The notes: generated by a model from the letters alone, not told the origin. DNA of 64,000 nucleotides from CAMLQK01 sp035690865 (GCA_035690865.1 DASSKE010000004.1:186001-250000); one strand, 5' to 3'. Counted from the first letter of the stretch, positions 49,813-58,870 are shown. Made by a program: numbers and translations.

Positions 49813-50910
49813 ATGCCACAAATATCTCCTTTCGAATTAGAAATGCAACGTCAATCTTTTGTCATGAAAATGGGCGAAACGCTCCAACTTGACGACGACG
49901 ATAAGCTCGCTCTTATGGACGCCCCTGCCGAGACGTTCATGTATTGGGGTGTAACTGTTTTTGCGCCTGAAGAAAACGAAGTAAGGGTGCCAGAATGCTC
50001 TGCCGAAGCAGTCTTTGGCTCCAAAGATAATAATGAATTATTTGGCGGCAAAGTTATTAAAGACAATGCGCCGATGTGGGATCTTCGTAAAGGTGAACTT
50101 GCCCGCCGGGTCGGGCAACTCTATGGTAGTGTGCACGAAAGTGACCAACAGCGCTTTACGGCAGTAAGCAAGGCAACGGCCAAAATGGTATTCTCTACTG
50201 TTGCTGGTATCGGCCTAGAGAGTCACACGGTTCAGAGTCTCATTGCAGCTAATCCCGACATTGTCCTGCATCTTTCGGACGCTGCTGGTCCGGAGCTATG
50301 TGTGCAGGGAGCTGCACCGTATACTCTTCAACAATCTTCCGAGCGGGTAGCTTTGCTTAACCCGGGCATGTCCGGTGGCAAGTTCGCCTACCACGCGCTT
50401 GGTGCCATGCGTGAAGTGCATTTTGTAACCGAAGGTATGGGCGGCCAATTTGTTAATAATTGGAACGATATGCAGATGCTTGCTCAAGAGAATGGCCGTC
50501 GCCAGGTCCGTGATAGCATCCCGGATACGGTGTTTAGCGGCGTGGACATTATGCGCGTAGAAGCTCCGGAACCGCGGTTCCACCATGAGGGAGCGGCAAA
50601 GGCTGCTGAGCAATTTGGGCCGGATAGCTTGGACATGGTAATTCTGCGAGCTGGCCACGCTACATCTGAAGAAACGTGCCTGAAAGGGATTGAAATGGCT
50701 GCGCGAAGCTTGCGCCAAGACGGTCTTTTTGTGGTTAAGGCTCCTGACATCGCCGCGCCCGGCCAAGCTGGTTTAGACAAAATAGCATTGCCTGCACAAG
50801 AGGAGTTCGGCTCGCCGGTAAGTGCCGGAAACGCCGCGCCTATTGTACAATTTGCTGACCCTACACTACCATCTCAACGCTCAGCATCGTACCTGCTTTA
50901 CCAGCGGTAG
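49813..50910 (+). CDS. Degenerate Rossmann methyltransferase-like protein
   Basis: The 365-residue protein has VALLNPGMSGGKFAYHALG in the place of a SAM-binding strand-loop, followed by SLDMVILRAGHATSEE (motif IV) and AARSLRQDGLFVVKAP (motif VI), as in class I methyltransferases. The catalytic details are not conserved enough to name a substrate. An acidic, helical N-terminal domain of about 150 residues precedes it. It has similar size and layout to the divergent neighbour, and both flank a palindrome, so they are probably co-regulated. Confidence 0.55.
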   Translation: MPQISPFELEMQRQSFVMKMGETLQLDDDDKLALMDAPAETFMYWGVTVFAPEENEVRVPECSAEAVFGSKDNNELFGGKVIKDNAPMWDLRKGELARRVGQLYGSVHESDQQRFTAVSKATAKMVFSTVAGIGLESHTVQSLIAANPDIVLHLSDAAGPELCVQGAAPYTLQQSSERVALLNPGMSGGKFAYHALGAMREVHFVTEGMGGQFVNNWNDMQMLAQENGRRQVRDSIPDTVFSGVDIMRVEAPEPRFHHEGAAKAAEQFGPDSLDMVILRAGHATSEETCLKGIEMAARSLRQDGLFVVKAPDIAAPGQAGLDKIALPAQEEFGSPVSAGNAAPIVQFADPTLPSQRSASYLLYQR

Positions 50911-50936
50911 CAAGTATTGCAATTTATGGCGTAAAA

Positions 50937-50945
50937 TGGTATAGT
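50937..50945 (+). promoter_or_regulatory. Extended -10 promoter for a 29-residue ORF
   Basis: TGG-TATAGT ends 7 nt before the ATG at 50953. Confidence 0.6.
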
Positions 50946-50952
50946 ATACCCT

Positions 50953-51042
50953 ATGAAGTGCCCCAAGTGTCTGCTAGGGCAAACCTGTCCAAGCGGGTCT
51001 GTTGAATATTCTGTAACGTTGGCGAGTTATATCCTGTCATGA
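50953..51042 (+). CDS. 29-residue Cys-rich ORF coupled to the giant membrane protein
   Basis: This short ORF starts MKCPKCLLGQTCPSG, with a C-x-x-C and a third Cys as in a half zinc ribbon, and ends at a TGA that overlaps the ATG of the next gene (ATGA). It has its own extended -10 at the leaderless distance, and no other promoter is visible for the 3.3-kb gene. It could be a small metal-binding protein or a leader peptide that couples translation to the large ORF. The call rests on start/stop spacing and the cysteine motif only. Confidence 0.5.
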   Translation: MKCPKCLLGQTCPSGSVEYSVTLASYILS

Positions 51043-54000
51043 GTGAGAATGTACCCCAATCTACTGGTTATGAGCTAAAGATTACCGAAGACGACGGCCT
51101 GGTGACATTTTCGGGCCCGTCCGAAGCTTTCGGCCTTACCGAACTGCCCAAGCAAACGCCAGCTGAAGCCCCTAAATCGTATACCTACGATGAACTCTAT
51201 CCGAACGCCGACGAGGCATTTGCCTTAGATCTGGCTAAGACTCAGTCGGAAGGCGATGCTTTTGATCAGCGTAAAAGTTTGCGGCTGCGGTCGTTAGTCA
51301 CGCGTACGGCTTGGACGGTGGCACCTGCTATGGAGCTGTCAGTTGCGGCACGTAGCGTAACGCCGGTGGCCTTTACGTTGGCGCTCGGTGGCATTGGTGA
51401 AGCTGTCTGGCATTCCTTTAAGAAGGACAATCAAGTGCTTGAACAGGCTGCTAAAAATACTAGCAATGCCAATGAAAGAGTCGGTCAGCGATACGAGTTG
51501 TACCGCAAAGCTCCTATTACCGATACGTCACCGGATGCTGACGTAGCCCTTTATTGGTATGAACCGAGCGAAACGGTCAATGATTATTTTGGTGTTGTGG
51601 GAGGCCTGCGGCTCATGGCCGAACTGGCTCGCGACAAAGGCGTACAAGAAATGAATGTGGAGGCACATCAGTATGAACTTATCTGCCGAAGCGTTGATGG
51701 CGCAGATCGCGACAAGCCAATTATATCCGCAAAACAAGCCTTTAAGCCCAAGGGTGTAGCCGTAAGCGAACTCAAGGATCCGCCTGCCTTTATAGCTGGC
51801 ACGCCCGAAGATTGGCTAGAATTTGCCGATAGTATACAGGAGCGCACAGTTGAATCGCTGCGTGGCAAACTTACGGTGGCTCAAGTTAAAGATATGCTCC
51901 GCACCCTTGCACCAAATAATGAGCTACTCACACTCGTGGACACCTATGATAACAAGCAGCTTACCGAGGATGATGTGCGAACGTATCGTGGTAAAGTTAA
52001 CGCCCTACTCCGTACACGGTTTGTGCGCCAGGAGCAATATCCGGAGCGCGCTAAGGAGTTTAAAAAAGACGGCCGACCCTACATGCCACACGAGGTCACC
52101 GATGTAGAGATGGGCAACCTGTCGGCAGATGCACGGCAAGTGGTATGGGAAACAAAGCGTAACGGGCGTAAGCTTCAAGAAACCGTCAATGCCTTTGGCC
52201 TTACTACTGATGAGTACGAGTATCTCATTCGTCAGGATACCGCCCAAGACCAGCAGTTAGACATAGATGCCTTTACCAATGCCTTGGAATTGGCACTGGT
52301 GCGTCACGCCTATGGACAGCCTATTTCGGATCAAAAGAAAGCACCGCAGAACGTTGTCCTGCCTGCCCGCTCGTGGGCGGTGAAGACCATGCAAGAGGAG
52401 CTTTTTGACGGCAAGAGTCGCGGTGCGCATTTATTGGCCCATCGGCGACGGCAGATCATGTCAGCCGGTGCGCTTATGCTAACCTCGGCTTCGGCGCTCA
52501 TTGCAGCCCACACTATCGTTGATGTTAAAGAATCGATGGCGGTTGAATATTCGCGCGTACAGATTGCCAATGAGCGGCATGTTGACCCAAGCTTTGTCAG
52601 CGACAAAGATGCCAAGGATTACCTCGACAGCCGTAGCCCTTGGTATAGCGGTTGGCACGCATACCGGGCTGTCGAAGACGCCATTAACCCCTCCTGGAAA
52701 GATCTGAATATATCTTCGCCGGAAGGCTCTGAGCCAGGAGGTGCCTCAACCAGCAGTACCAATTCGCTCGTCGGCAACACGTACCTGCCTGATACGCCCG
52801 ACTTTAAAATCACACCGCATAACGGCGCTGATCCAGAAGGCTTTTGGGAAGCGAAGACCAGCCAGATACTCATGGTACAGGAGCCATCGCAAGTTACCGG
52901 TCGCGGTTTTTCGCTTACCTGGCTCCAAAAGAACATGTCTACCGATCAAATAGCGACCTACGAATTGCCGGCTGCACTTCCAAAAAGCCTCGATAATAAA
53001 CCCACGCTTGAGGTACATCGTCACCTCAATAACAAAGATTTTTTCCAGACACCCCGATCAAAAAAAGGCATTGACGTAACTTCTATGGCCAATATACCCA
53101 TCCGCGAAGGCATGGGACCTGTGGCTGCGTCGGTAGATGGCAAGAGCGTAAAAATGGTAATGAAGAAGGATGGTACCTACGGTATTACGTCAATGAGCGG
53201 CCAAGCGGTTACTGGTGATCTTACCTACTGGCTGGGATCACACCCGGGCCGCAAAGTTAAAAATCCCGGCACACTTTTGGAGTTAGGGGTGACTGACAAT
53301 AACAAGGGTCAACCCACGTTCTACTATGATTCAGCACTCAACAATGTTCCCGAGCTTGGCCAAGCTGGCCGAAACCACTTCTACCGCTTACAAGTGCTTA
53401 GTGGTAAGGTATCCGATTTGGGAGGTGTGCAACGCTATAGCATTAAACAATATGCTAAGGGTTATGAGCAAACTATCCGTGACAAGTGGAAGTATAGCTT
53501 TACGCCATTTAAAGACGACGAAGATCGTGAATGGAAGAGTCTGGACGATTTTATCAAAGCTGCCGAAGCAGGTAAAAAAGCCAACTGTAATGTAGCCAAC
53601 ACGCTCGTTGGCTTGCAAGATATTGAATCGGCCCAGGTATTTGGATACCTTAACGGCCCCGGCAGTGGCGCTAACGTACTCTCTAAAAACGAATCACACC
53701 AAAAACGAACCGATGGCGACGCCACACCTATTGTTCAGGCCACCGAACTTCCGCCTAAAGAGCCAATTAAGTTGCCGGTACCGCCCGATGCGCTGCTGCT
53801 TGCTGGCGGCGCTGCCCTAACCCTGTCGCAACAGCGCCGGATACGCCACGCACTTAGAGCTGTTGCTGTACATCGCGACAAAAGCCTGCAATCTTCATAC
53901 GACGAAGCTCGGCGGGCCGAACACGCCGCGCACTACAATGCTCTTATTACGGCAAGTGATGAGCACATTGCACGTGCCCGCGCGGTAGCCGAGCATGTGC

Positions 54001-54344
54001 TCTACGCTCCAACGGTGAAGCTGGCCAGTGTTGCACGAAGTGCCCAACGAACCCTAGAACAGGCAGTGCCGCCAGCTGAGCTTTTGCTGCATGAAACGCA
54101 ATACAGCAATGGAGCTGTTGTTGCTCATCTTCGTACCGAGGCCAAGAATATCCGCCGTAAAGAACCAGAGCTTGCCAGCGAACTAGACCGCAGCGCTCAA
54201 ATTCTGAGCCGCGCCGAACAAGTTATTGCCGATCGGAATTCTGACCCGGAGGTTGTCGTGTCGGGCTTGACTCGCGCACTTAATGCTACACATAATGCGG
54301 CTACTCGCTTTCGGCAACGCCTTACATTCAAGAGCACGTTATGA
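51039..54344 (+). CDS. Giant membrane protein with degenerate transglutaminase-like extracellular region
   Basis: The 1101-residue protein has a large cytosolic N-terminal part (to about residue 470), a transmembrane helix (about 473-495), an extracytoplasmic part of about 420 residues, a second weak membrane segment (918-935), and a helical, coiled-coil-like C-terminus. In the outer part, KKANCNVANTLVGL (Cys850) followed by FGYLNG and NESH (His887) resembles the Cys and His strands of transglutaminase-like folds. This is a by-eye resemblance. It overlaps the small ORF upstream and the 270-residue gene downstream by 4 bases each, so the three form one unit. Confidence 0.6.
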   Translation: MSENVPQSTGYELKITEDDGLVTFSGPSEAFGLTELPKQTPAEAPKSYTYDELYPNADEAFALDLAKTQSEGDAFDQRKSLRLRSLVTRTAWTVAPAMELSVAARSVTPVAFTLALGGIGEAVWHSFKKDNQVLEQAAKNTSNANERVGQRYELYRKAPITDTSPDADVALYWYEPSETVNDYFGVVGGLRLMAELARDKGVQEMNVEAHQYELICRSVDGADRDKPIISAKQAFKPKGVAVSELKDPPAFIAGTPEDWLEFADSIQERTVESLRGKLTVAQVKDMLRTLAPNNELLTLVDTYDNKQLTEDDVRTYRGKVNALLRTRFVRQEQYPERAKEFKKDGRPYMPHEVTDVEMGNLSADARQVVWETKRNGRKLQETVNAFGLTTDEYEYLIRQDTAQDQQLDIDAFTNALELALVRHAYGQPISDQKKAPQNVVLPARSWAVKTMQEELFDGKSRGAHLLAHRRRQIMSAGALMLTSASALIAAHTIVDVKESMAVEYSRVQIANERHVDPSFVSDKDAKDYLDSRSPWYSGWHAYRAVEDAINPSWKDLNISSPEGSEPGGASTSSTNSLVGNTYLPDTPDFKITPHNGADPEGFWEAKTSQILMVQEPSQVTGRGFSLTWLQKNMSTDQIATYELPAALPKSLDNKPTLEVHRHLNNKDFFQTPRSKKGIDVTSMANIPIREGMGPVAASVDGKSVKMVMKKDGTYGITSMSGQAVTGDLTYWLGSHPGRKVKNPGTLLELGVTDNNKGQPTFYYDSALNNVPELGQAGRNHFYRLQVLSGKVSDLGGVQRYSIKQYAKGYEQTIRDKWKYSFTPFKDDEDREWKSLDDFIKAAEAGKKANCNVANTLVGLQDIESAQVFGYLNGPGSGANVLSKNESHQKRTDGDATPIVQATELPPKEPIKLPVPPDALLLAGGAALTLSQQRRIRHALRAVAVHRDKSLQSSYDEARRAEHAAHYNALITASDEHIARARAVAEHVLYAPTVKLASVARSAQRTLEQAVPPAELLLHETQYSNGAVVAHLRTEAKNIRRKEPELASELDRSAQILSRAEQVIADRNSDPEVVVSGLTRALNATHNAATRFRQRLTFKSTL

Positions 54345-55153
54345 GAGATTTCTTATTAAACCTTGACCCCGTGTTGCGGGAGTCCTATTTATTTGGGCGC
54401 ACTCCCCCTGAGATGCCTGTTTCATATCAGCCCGACCGTTACTTTGCTGCCACGGCTACAGCGGCTTTTATTCTGCGTAGTCACCGGCTTAAGGGTAATA
54501 TGCAGCCGCCACTTTCGGATACCTGGCTGCCAACCACCGTGCGTGGGGATACCTTTAGACAACTGTTATACAGTATGGTTAACCAGAGTATTGATGCTGC
54601 TCATTGCGGTGTTGAGCCGCAGTCAGATTTGCCGCTGCGCAATACAAAAGCGTATGAATCAACGTGTTTGCAGTCAGATATTTATTTTGCTGAAGCAATC
54701 CGGACATTGAGCATTTCGGGTGGCAAGCAGGGCCGCAGCTTCTTGCCTGGTGTTCGACTGATAACCGATGAAGCTAACCGGCCGCTGCTTTTGCAAAAGA
54801 TGCAGGGTGACCGCCGTGCTCGGACGGCTCTTTCGCTTCAGCCCATAGCGTTACAGGGCATCCAGTACCCGGCAGGCAGTATTATGGGAGTGCATCTTGC
54901 CTGCGACCGTCAAGAATCCGGGCGTTTTGAACCCTACGTGCCTTTGGGAGAAGTGCAGAAAGTAACCGTTAACGAAGTAGTTGGCGTCGACTTTTTGCGC
55001 CCTTCTTTACTAATGGGAGCACCGGCTGAACGTGAGCAGCGCATAGGTGAACGCCTCCTGCCCGGAAGATACGACCCGCAATTTAAATCAGCTGTAGAAA
55101 TACTTTCGAGCTGGCCAACGCAAGACATATACGCCGCCGCAGCCAACGCCTAA
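54341..55153 (+). CDS. Hypothetical protein, 270 aa
   Basis: No family is recognised. It is a soluble protein with an aromatic, proline-rich N-terminus (YLFGRTPPEMPVSYQPDRY) and a C-terminal part with several strands. Its ATG overlaps the stop of the 1101-residue gene (ATGA), so the two are co-translated and may form a complex. It has no signal peptide, so it likely stays at the cytosolic face. Confidence 0.6.
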   Translation: MRDFLLNLDPVLRESYLFGRTPPEMPVSYQPDRYFAATATAAFILRSHRLKGNMQPPLSDTWLPTTVRGDTFRQLLYSMVNQSIDAAHCGVEPQSDLPLRNTKAYESTCLQSDIYFAEAIRTLSISGGKQGRSFLPGVRLITDEANRPLLLQKMQGDRRARTALSLQPIALQGIQYPAGSIMGVHLACDRQESGRFEPYVPLGEVQKVTVNEVVGVDFLRPSLLMGAPAEREQRIGERLLPGRYDPQFKSAVEILSSWPTQDIYAAAANA

Positions 55154-55234
55154 AATGTTTGTTTTTTGAGCAATTACCTATCTTTTAGTTGTATAATAAT
55201 GCTTACGTTAACAAATGAAAGCGAGGTTAAGCCC

Positions 55235-55819
55235 ATGTCCGAAGCTCTAGATGTAGTACTCCGCCAACCCAACGATGAAGATGCGCTCGCAATTAGTAAA
55301 CTTTTCGTAGATCGATACAACGATATTGTCCCCGGTTTTCAGAGCTGGAAAGCCAAACGTATCCGTTATTTGCAAACGCATGGCGAAGGCTACTTTCTTA
55401 ACAAGATACATGATGCTACGCATCGTGAGACCGGGTACTTTGCCTGTATTGCAACCGTTGAGGGAGAGCTTGCTGGCTTTGCCTACGCGGAAGCTGACAA
55501 AGGGAATAATCAGTTTGCAAGGCTAGTAGGCTTGGTTGTTGACCGCGCCTATGAGCATAAAGGCATTGGGTCGCAACTTGAAAAGAAACGTCAAGAATGG
55601 GCACTTGCGCAACGTAGGATTTTGTATGGCAAGCTTGTTTATGAGGGCGAAGGTGCCTGGGACTTTTACCGAAAGAATGGTTATCGTGAGATAGATACGT
55701 GGGGAGAGGACCAAACCACGTTTCGCCTCATTGCCCATCCGCTGCCAGATACGCCGCTGGTTACAACGAGTATCCATTGGCAGGTGCCGCGTGGCGATCA
55801 AGAGCCGCTGGTGTACTAG
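55235..55819 (+). CDS. GNAT-family N-acetyltransferase
   Basis: The 194-residue protein has the full GNAT order: VLRQPNDEDALAISKLF at the N-terminus, CIATVEGELAGFAYAE, then LVGLVVDRAYEHKGIGSQL with the acetyl-CoA loop, and AWDFYRKNGYREI at the end. The acceptor is unknown. The start at 55235 follows GAGG at 8 nt. A TATAAT at 55192 would begin transcription just before it, which rules out the longer frame. Confidence 0.9.
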   Translation: MSEALDVVLRQPNDEDALAISKLFVDRYNDIVPGFQSWKAKRIRYLQTHGEGYFLNKIHDATHRETGYFACIATVEGELAGFAYAEADKGNNQFARLVGLVVDRAYEHKGIGSQLEKKRQEWALAQRRILYGKLVYEGEGAWDFYRKNGYREIDTWGEDQTTFRLIAHPLPDTPLVTTSIHWQVPRGDQEPLVY

Positions 55820-55821
55820 AT

Positions 55822-56499
55822 TTATAGGAACGCTGGAAAGCCGCGAAGCTTGCAGGTGTGGTTTTGGCCTGTCGAACGCGCACGCATATAAGGAATAATG
55901 CTCACCATGCTGCGAGGCGCAAAATGCTCTGCAGCAATCTTACCCCTGAACGCCGCGGTTAATTCGGCAGGCCCTTTAACCTGTACCAGCAAATCAGTAC
56001 CTTCAACGACGCTCCAAGTTGGCCGCTGGCCTGGCTTGGGTAAAGGCAGATCTGGCAGCCTATCGGCAACTTCAGCGCGATCAAGATGTAGCCGAGCTGC
56101 TGGGCTAGTGGGAATGTCTACCAAAAAAGGGAGCGCTTTAGGTACTGATCCGGTGGCTAGCTCATCTTCCCCTACCGTTATCTCACCCGGCTCTGGTTGC
56201 ATACACGGTTGTCGCAAAAGCTCGCCTATAGAGAACGCATTAAATAGCTCGCTGCTTACCTCGTCAGAAATGCGTCTATTATGCATTAAGGAATCCCGTT
56301 CAAGGCGAAGATTCTGCACCATAACACCGGCAATGGCTCGGCCAATTTGCGCATTGCGTACATCTTGCGACTCGACCTCAGTTATCCAATGGAGCGTGGA
56401 CTCGAGTATGTCGGTATGGTAGTCGCACGTGGCATTAATCGGAATGCTAAAAGCAAGCTCATCACGGTGCGGCGGTTTGGCTAATTTCTCGAATGACAT
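55822..56499 (-). CDS. Hypothetical protein, 225 aa
   Basis: I do not recognise this soluble, 225-residue protein. The middle is helical, and the C-terminus has several short basic strands (KGPAELTAAFRGKIAAEHF). A TATACT -10 lies about 25 nt before the ATG, with no Shine-Dalgarno sequence in the leader. It is convergent with the GNAT gene, two bases apart. Confidence 0.6.
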   Translation of the reverse strand: MSFEKLAKPPHRDELAFSIPINATCDYHTDILESTLHWITEVESQDVRNAQIGRAIAGVMVQNLRLERDSLMHNRRISDEVSSELFNAFSIGELLRQPCMQPEPGEITVGEDELATGSVPKALPFLVDIPTSPAARLHLDRAEVADRLPDLPLPKPGQRPTWSVVEGTDLLVQVKGPAELTAAFRGKIAAEHFAPRSMVSIIPYMRARSTGQNHTCKLRGFPAFL

Positions 56500-56566
56500 A
56501 CACTGTTTCTTATCTAAAAATCTTAGTATACCAGTGTGCCGCCAACTGTCTGTTGTGCTTTTGTAG

Positions 56567-56872
56567 CTATTCCTCGATACTTACTTGCTGCGGATCAAAG
56601 GCGAGGTAATTTGAAAAGTCTTTCTTGACAATCTCGATAGCCGAAGGCTTTGGCTCAGGGTAACTCCAGGCGGCGTCGTGTGTCCAGGCTTCGCCCTGCC
56701 CTTTAACGTCAAAGTACTGACACACCCCTTTCCACGGGCAGGTATACGGTGTGTCGCTCTTGCGCAACTCAACTTTGACGCTCTTAGGTGGAAAGTACCA
56801 GTTGCGTTCAATAAAAATAAGTTCATCTTTGTCTGCCTCGGCTATGGTAACGCCATTCATAACTGCCTTCAT
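56567..56872 (-). CDS. DUF427 domain protein
   Basis: The 101-residue protein has the DUF427 features: N-terminal NGVTIAEAD, WYFPPKSVK, and TCPWKGVCQYFDV with the CPWKG-type core, then AAWSYPEPKP. DUF427 proteins are small cytosolic beta-rich proteins of unknown biochemistry. An AAGGGG ribosome-binding site lies 5 nt before the ATG. It lies 21 bp downstream of the HAD gene on the same strand and is probably co-transcribed. Confidence 0.92.
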   Translation of the reverse strand: MKAVMNGVTIAEADKDELIFIERNWYFPPKSVKVELRKSDTPYTCPWKGVCQYFDVKGQGEAWTHDAAWSYPEPKPSAIEIVKKDFSNYLAFDPQQVSIEE

Positions 56873-56893
56873 GCTATCCCCTTACTTATTCTT

Positions 56894-57628
56894 TTAGTAT
56901 ACGCCTATTAACTGTCCTGCCTCACGATAATTCTGAACCAAATAGTCGGGGGCATATGGTATATCGCCGGATGTAAATTGTCGCCACGAAGGCTCGTCGG
57001 AACAAACCGCCACAACTGTTGCCCCTGCTTGCTTGGCGGCGGCTACACCTGGTGCTGTATCTTCAAATACCAAAAGCCTGTCCGCATTCATGCGAGTACC
57101 GGCCAGCACGTATGAGTCAGGTGCGGGTTTGGGCGATAGGCCTAGCTGCGTAACAGTGTCGCCGGTTATGGTACATTCTGGCGTAAGATGAGCGTCTAAG
57201 CCGTAACGTGTAACGGCCGCTGCTAAGGTGTGCCATGGGGCCGCAGTTACCAGCGCGGTCTTGTCCTTAAAATGTCTTGCGACGTGTTTAAAGAAGTCGG
57301 TTGCGCCAGGTATCTCGTTGTATCCGTGCGTATGGACTAGCTCGTTAAAATACGTATCGCGTGCCGCTACTACCGCTCTCAAGACTGGATTATCGGCGTA
57401 ATCGCGATCTTTAATAGCGCCGGCAGCATATAAAATGCCACCTAAAATATCCAGGGTGCTGGAGCCATAGGTGGCACCTTTGGCATGCTCTTCTTTGCTT
57501 ATATAACCAAATCCATGGTCAGCAAATGCCTTGTAACGGGCGGCGTGGTGAAGTGGAAAGGTGTCAAAAAGGGTGCCTTCGGCATCAAAAGCGACGGCGT
57601 CAAATTCGTGAAGTGTAAGTTTTGTCAT
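56894..57628 (-). CDS. HAD-superfamily hydrolase, beta-phosphoglucomutase-like, with DxE motif I
   Basis: The 244-residue protein has a HAD subfamily I fold with an N-terminal cap, TALVTAAPWHT as motif II, SPKPAPDSYVLA with the motif III lysine, and FEDTAPGVAAA as motif IV. Motif I reads FDAEGTLFDT: the nucleophilic Asp is present but the usual second Asp, the general acid/base, is Glu. The fold suggests a sugar-phosphate phosphatase or mutase, though this change may alter its chemistry. TATACT ends 6 nt before the ATG at 57628, so the message is likely leaderless. Confidence 0.87.
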   Translation of the reverse strand: MTKLTLHEFDAVAFDAEGTLFDTFPLHHAARYKAFADHGFGYISKEEHAKGATYGSSTLDILGGILYAAGAIKDRDYADNPVLRAVVAARDTYFNELVHTHGYNEIPGATDFFKHVARHFKDKTALVTAAPWHTLAAAVTRYGLDAHLTPECTITGDTVTQLGLSPKPAPDSYVLAGTRMNADRLLVFEDTAPGVAAAKQAGATVVAVCSDEPSWRQFTSGDIPYAPDYLVQNYREAGQLIGVY

Positions 57629-57634
57629 ACAATG

Positions 57635-57640
57635 AGTATA
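57635..57640 (-). promoter_or_regulatory. -10 element, leaderless start
   Basis: TATACT on the minus strand ends 6 nt before the ATG at 57628. Confidence 0.55.
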
Positions 57641-57642
57641 CG

Positions 57643-58356
57643 TTAATGTTCATGAGCACCGCTATGGGAGTGCACTAATCCTCGTTCGAGGTTAGCGTCC
57701 GAAGGCCAGAATCGCGCGGCTTGATACATACCGAGTGCCATGCCTGCCACGTGGTCGATAAGACCGTGGCCAGTCGTTTGCACGCCAGCGCCGACAACTG
57801 CCGCCGCAGATGATCCCAGATCGAGCTTGGCATGCACATAAAAATCATCAATATCTTTGGTGAGCTCCAGATTATCCGAATTGCGAGCGGCTCGTTGCAT
57901 TTTGCCACCAACCCATACTAATGCTCCCGACAGCGCCAGAGAAGCCATAGTGGTGCCCAGGTGCCCGTAGCTTAGTACATCAAAGCGCATAGGCTCCTCG
58001 CCCTGCAATGACTCAAACGTTCCGTAACCGGACATGCCGGCTGCGCCGAGTGCAGTCCAGCTCATAAGCCGGTAGGTGTTTCTGCGGTGCTTGCGCCTTT
58101 CTTCTTGCGAAGGCTGAGGAGTGTTATCCTCTTGGCCTCGTGCATGCCTGCGAATGGCGGTAAGCTGACGTATATAACTTATGTCGGCTAGGTTATGGAC
58201 GCCGTCGAGCATGGCTAGCCCGGATTGTTTAAGAGCGGCAAAGGCTATTTCTGGCAGGCCATTTGCAACCTTAAGGCTGGCTACGAGGGTATCCCCGGCC
58301 GTTACCGGCGATTCCTTTGAACGAGTGAAACGATATTTTGGTGCATAATTCTTCAT
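57643..58356 (-). CDS. Membrane protein resembling a reduced CDF cation-efflux protein
   Basis: The 237-residue protein has a segment AALKQSGLAMLDGVHNLADI, close to the second helix of cation diffusion facilitators, where H-N-x-x-D binds metal. Later helices (LGTTMASLALSGALVWVGG and GVQTTGHGLIDHVAGMALG) would carry the second half of that site. It ends in HSHSGAHEH. It is shorter than typical CDF proteins and the helix count is incomplete, so it may be a degenerate or non-transporting relative. It lies just upstream of the HAD gene on the same strand. Confidence 0.5.
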   Translation of the reverse strand: MKNYAPKYRFTRSKESPVTAGDTLVASLKVANGLPEIAFAALKQSGLAMLDGVHNLADISYIRQLTAIRRHARGQEDNTPQPSQEERRKHRRNTYRLMSWTALGAAGMSGYGTFESLQGEEPMRFDVLSYGHLGTTMASLALSGALVWVGGKMQRAARNSDNLELTKDIDDFYVHAKLDLGSSAAAVVGAGVQTTGHGLIDHVAGMALGMYQAARFWPSDANLERGLVHSHSGAHEH

Positions 58357-58429
58357 ACTTACTTAGCATGAAGAAAAGCGACAGATTATGCAAATCTGTC
58401 GCAATCCTTTGTAATTTGACCCGTACGAA

Positions 58430-58870
58430 CTATACGTCTATCTGAGAAAGACCTTCTAGTACGTTGCCGAAAGTGTCAATGTCTTGCTGGCCAAAGTCGT
58501 TGCCGAGCAAACCGCGGAGGTCACTATTCATGCGCTTTTCAACTGCTTGAATTGTCTTTTGACCTTTTTTGGTTGCTACAATCAGGCGAACCCGCGCGTC
58601 ACGAGGATCACTCTTTGTTTCGACAAACTGCTTCGAGCGCAGTGTATTCAGGAGGGCTGTGATATACGTTGTTTTAACGCCAAACACCTCAGCGAGGTCA
58701 GTTACCCGGATGCCGCCATTGGCAGTTTTGCTGCTTGCCAGCCCCAGGACTAACCACTCTGCGGAGGTTAGCTCGTGTTTACTTAATATGCGGCCACGAA
58801 AAGTGTTCAGATGGCGCGCGGCAACCATTTGGTGGATGCCTAATTCGTATGCTTTGTGGTGTTTTACCAT
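58430..58870 (-). CDS. MarR-family transcriptional regulator
   Basis: The 146-residue protein has a winged helix-turn-helix: SAEWLVLGLASS, RVTDLAEVFGVKTTYITALLNTL as the recognition part, and ETKSDPRDARVRLIVATKKG as the wing with the conserved D-x-R-D-x-R. MarR proteins are dimeric repressors released by small ligands. AAGGACGG precedes the ATG. The upstream region contains candidate operator repeats, so autoregulation is plausible. Likely targets are itself and nearby genes. Confidence 0.93.
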   Translation of the reverse strand: MVKHHKAYELGIHQMVAARHLNTFRGRILSKHELTSAEWLVLGLASSKTANGGIRVTDLAEVFGVKTTYITALLNTLRSKQFVETKSDPRDARVRLIVATKKGQKTIQAVEKRMNSDLRGLLGNDFGQQDIDTFGNVLEGLSQIDV

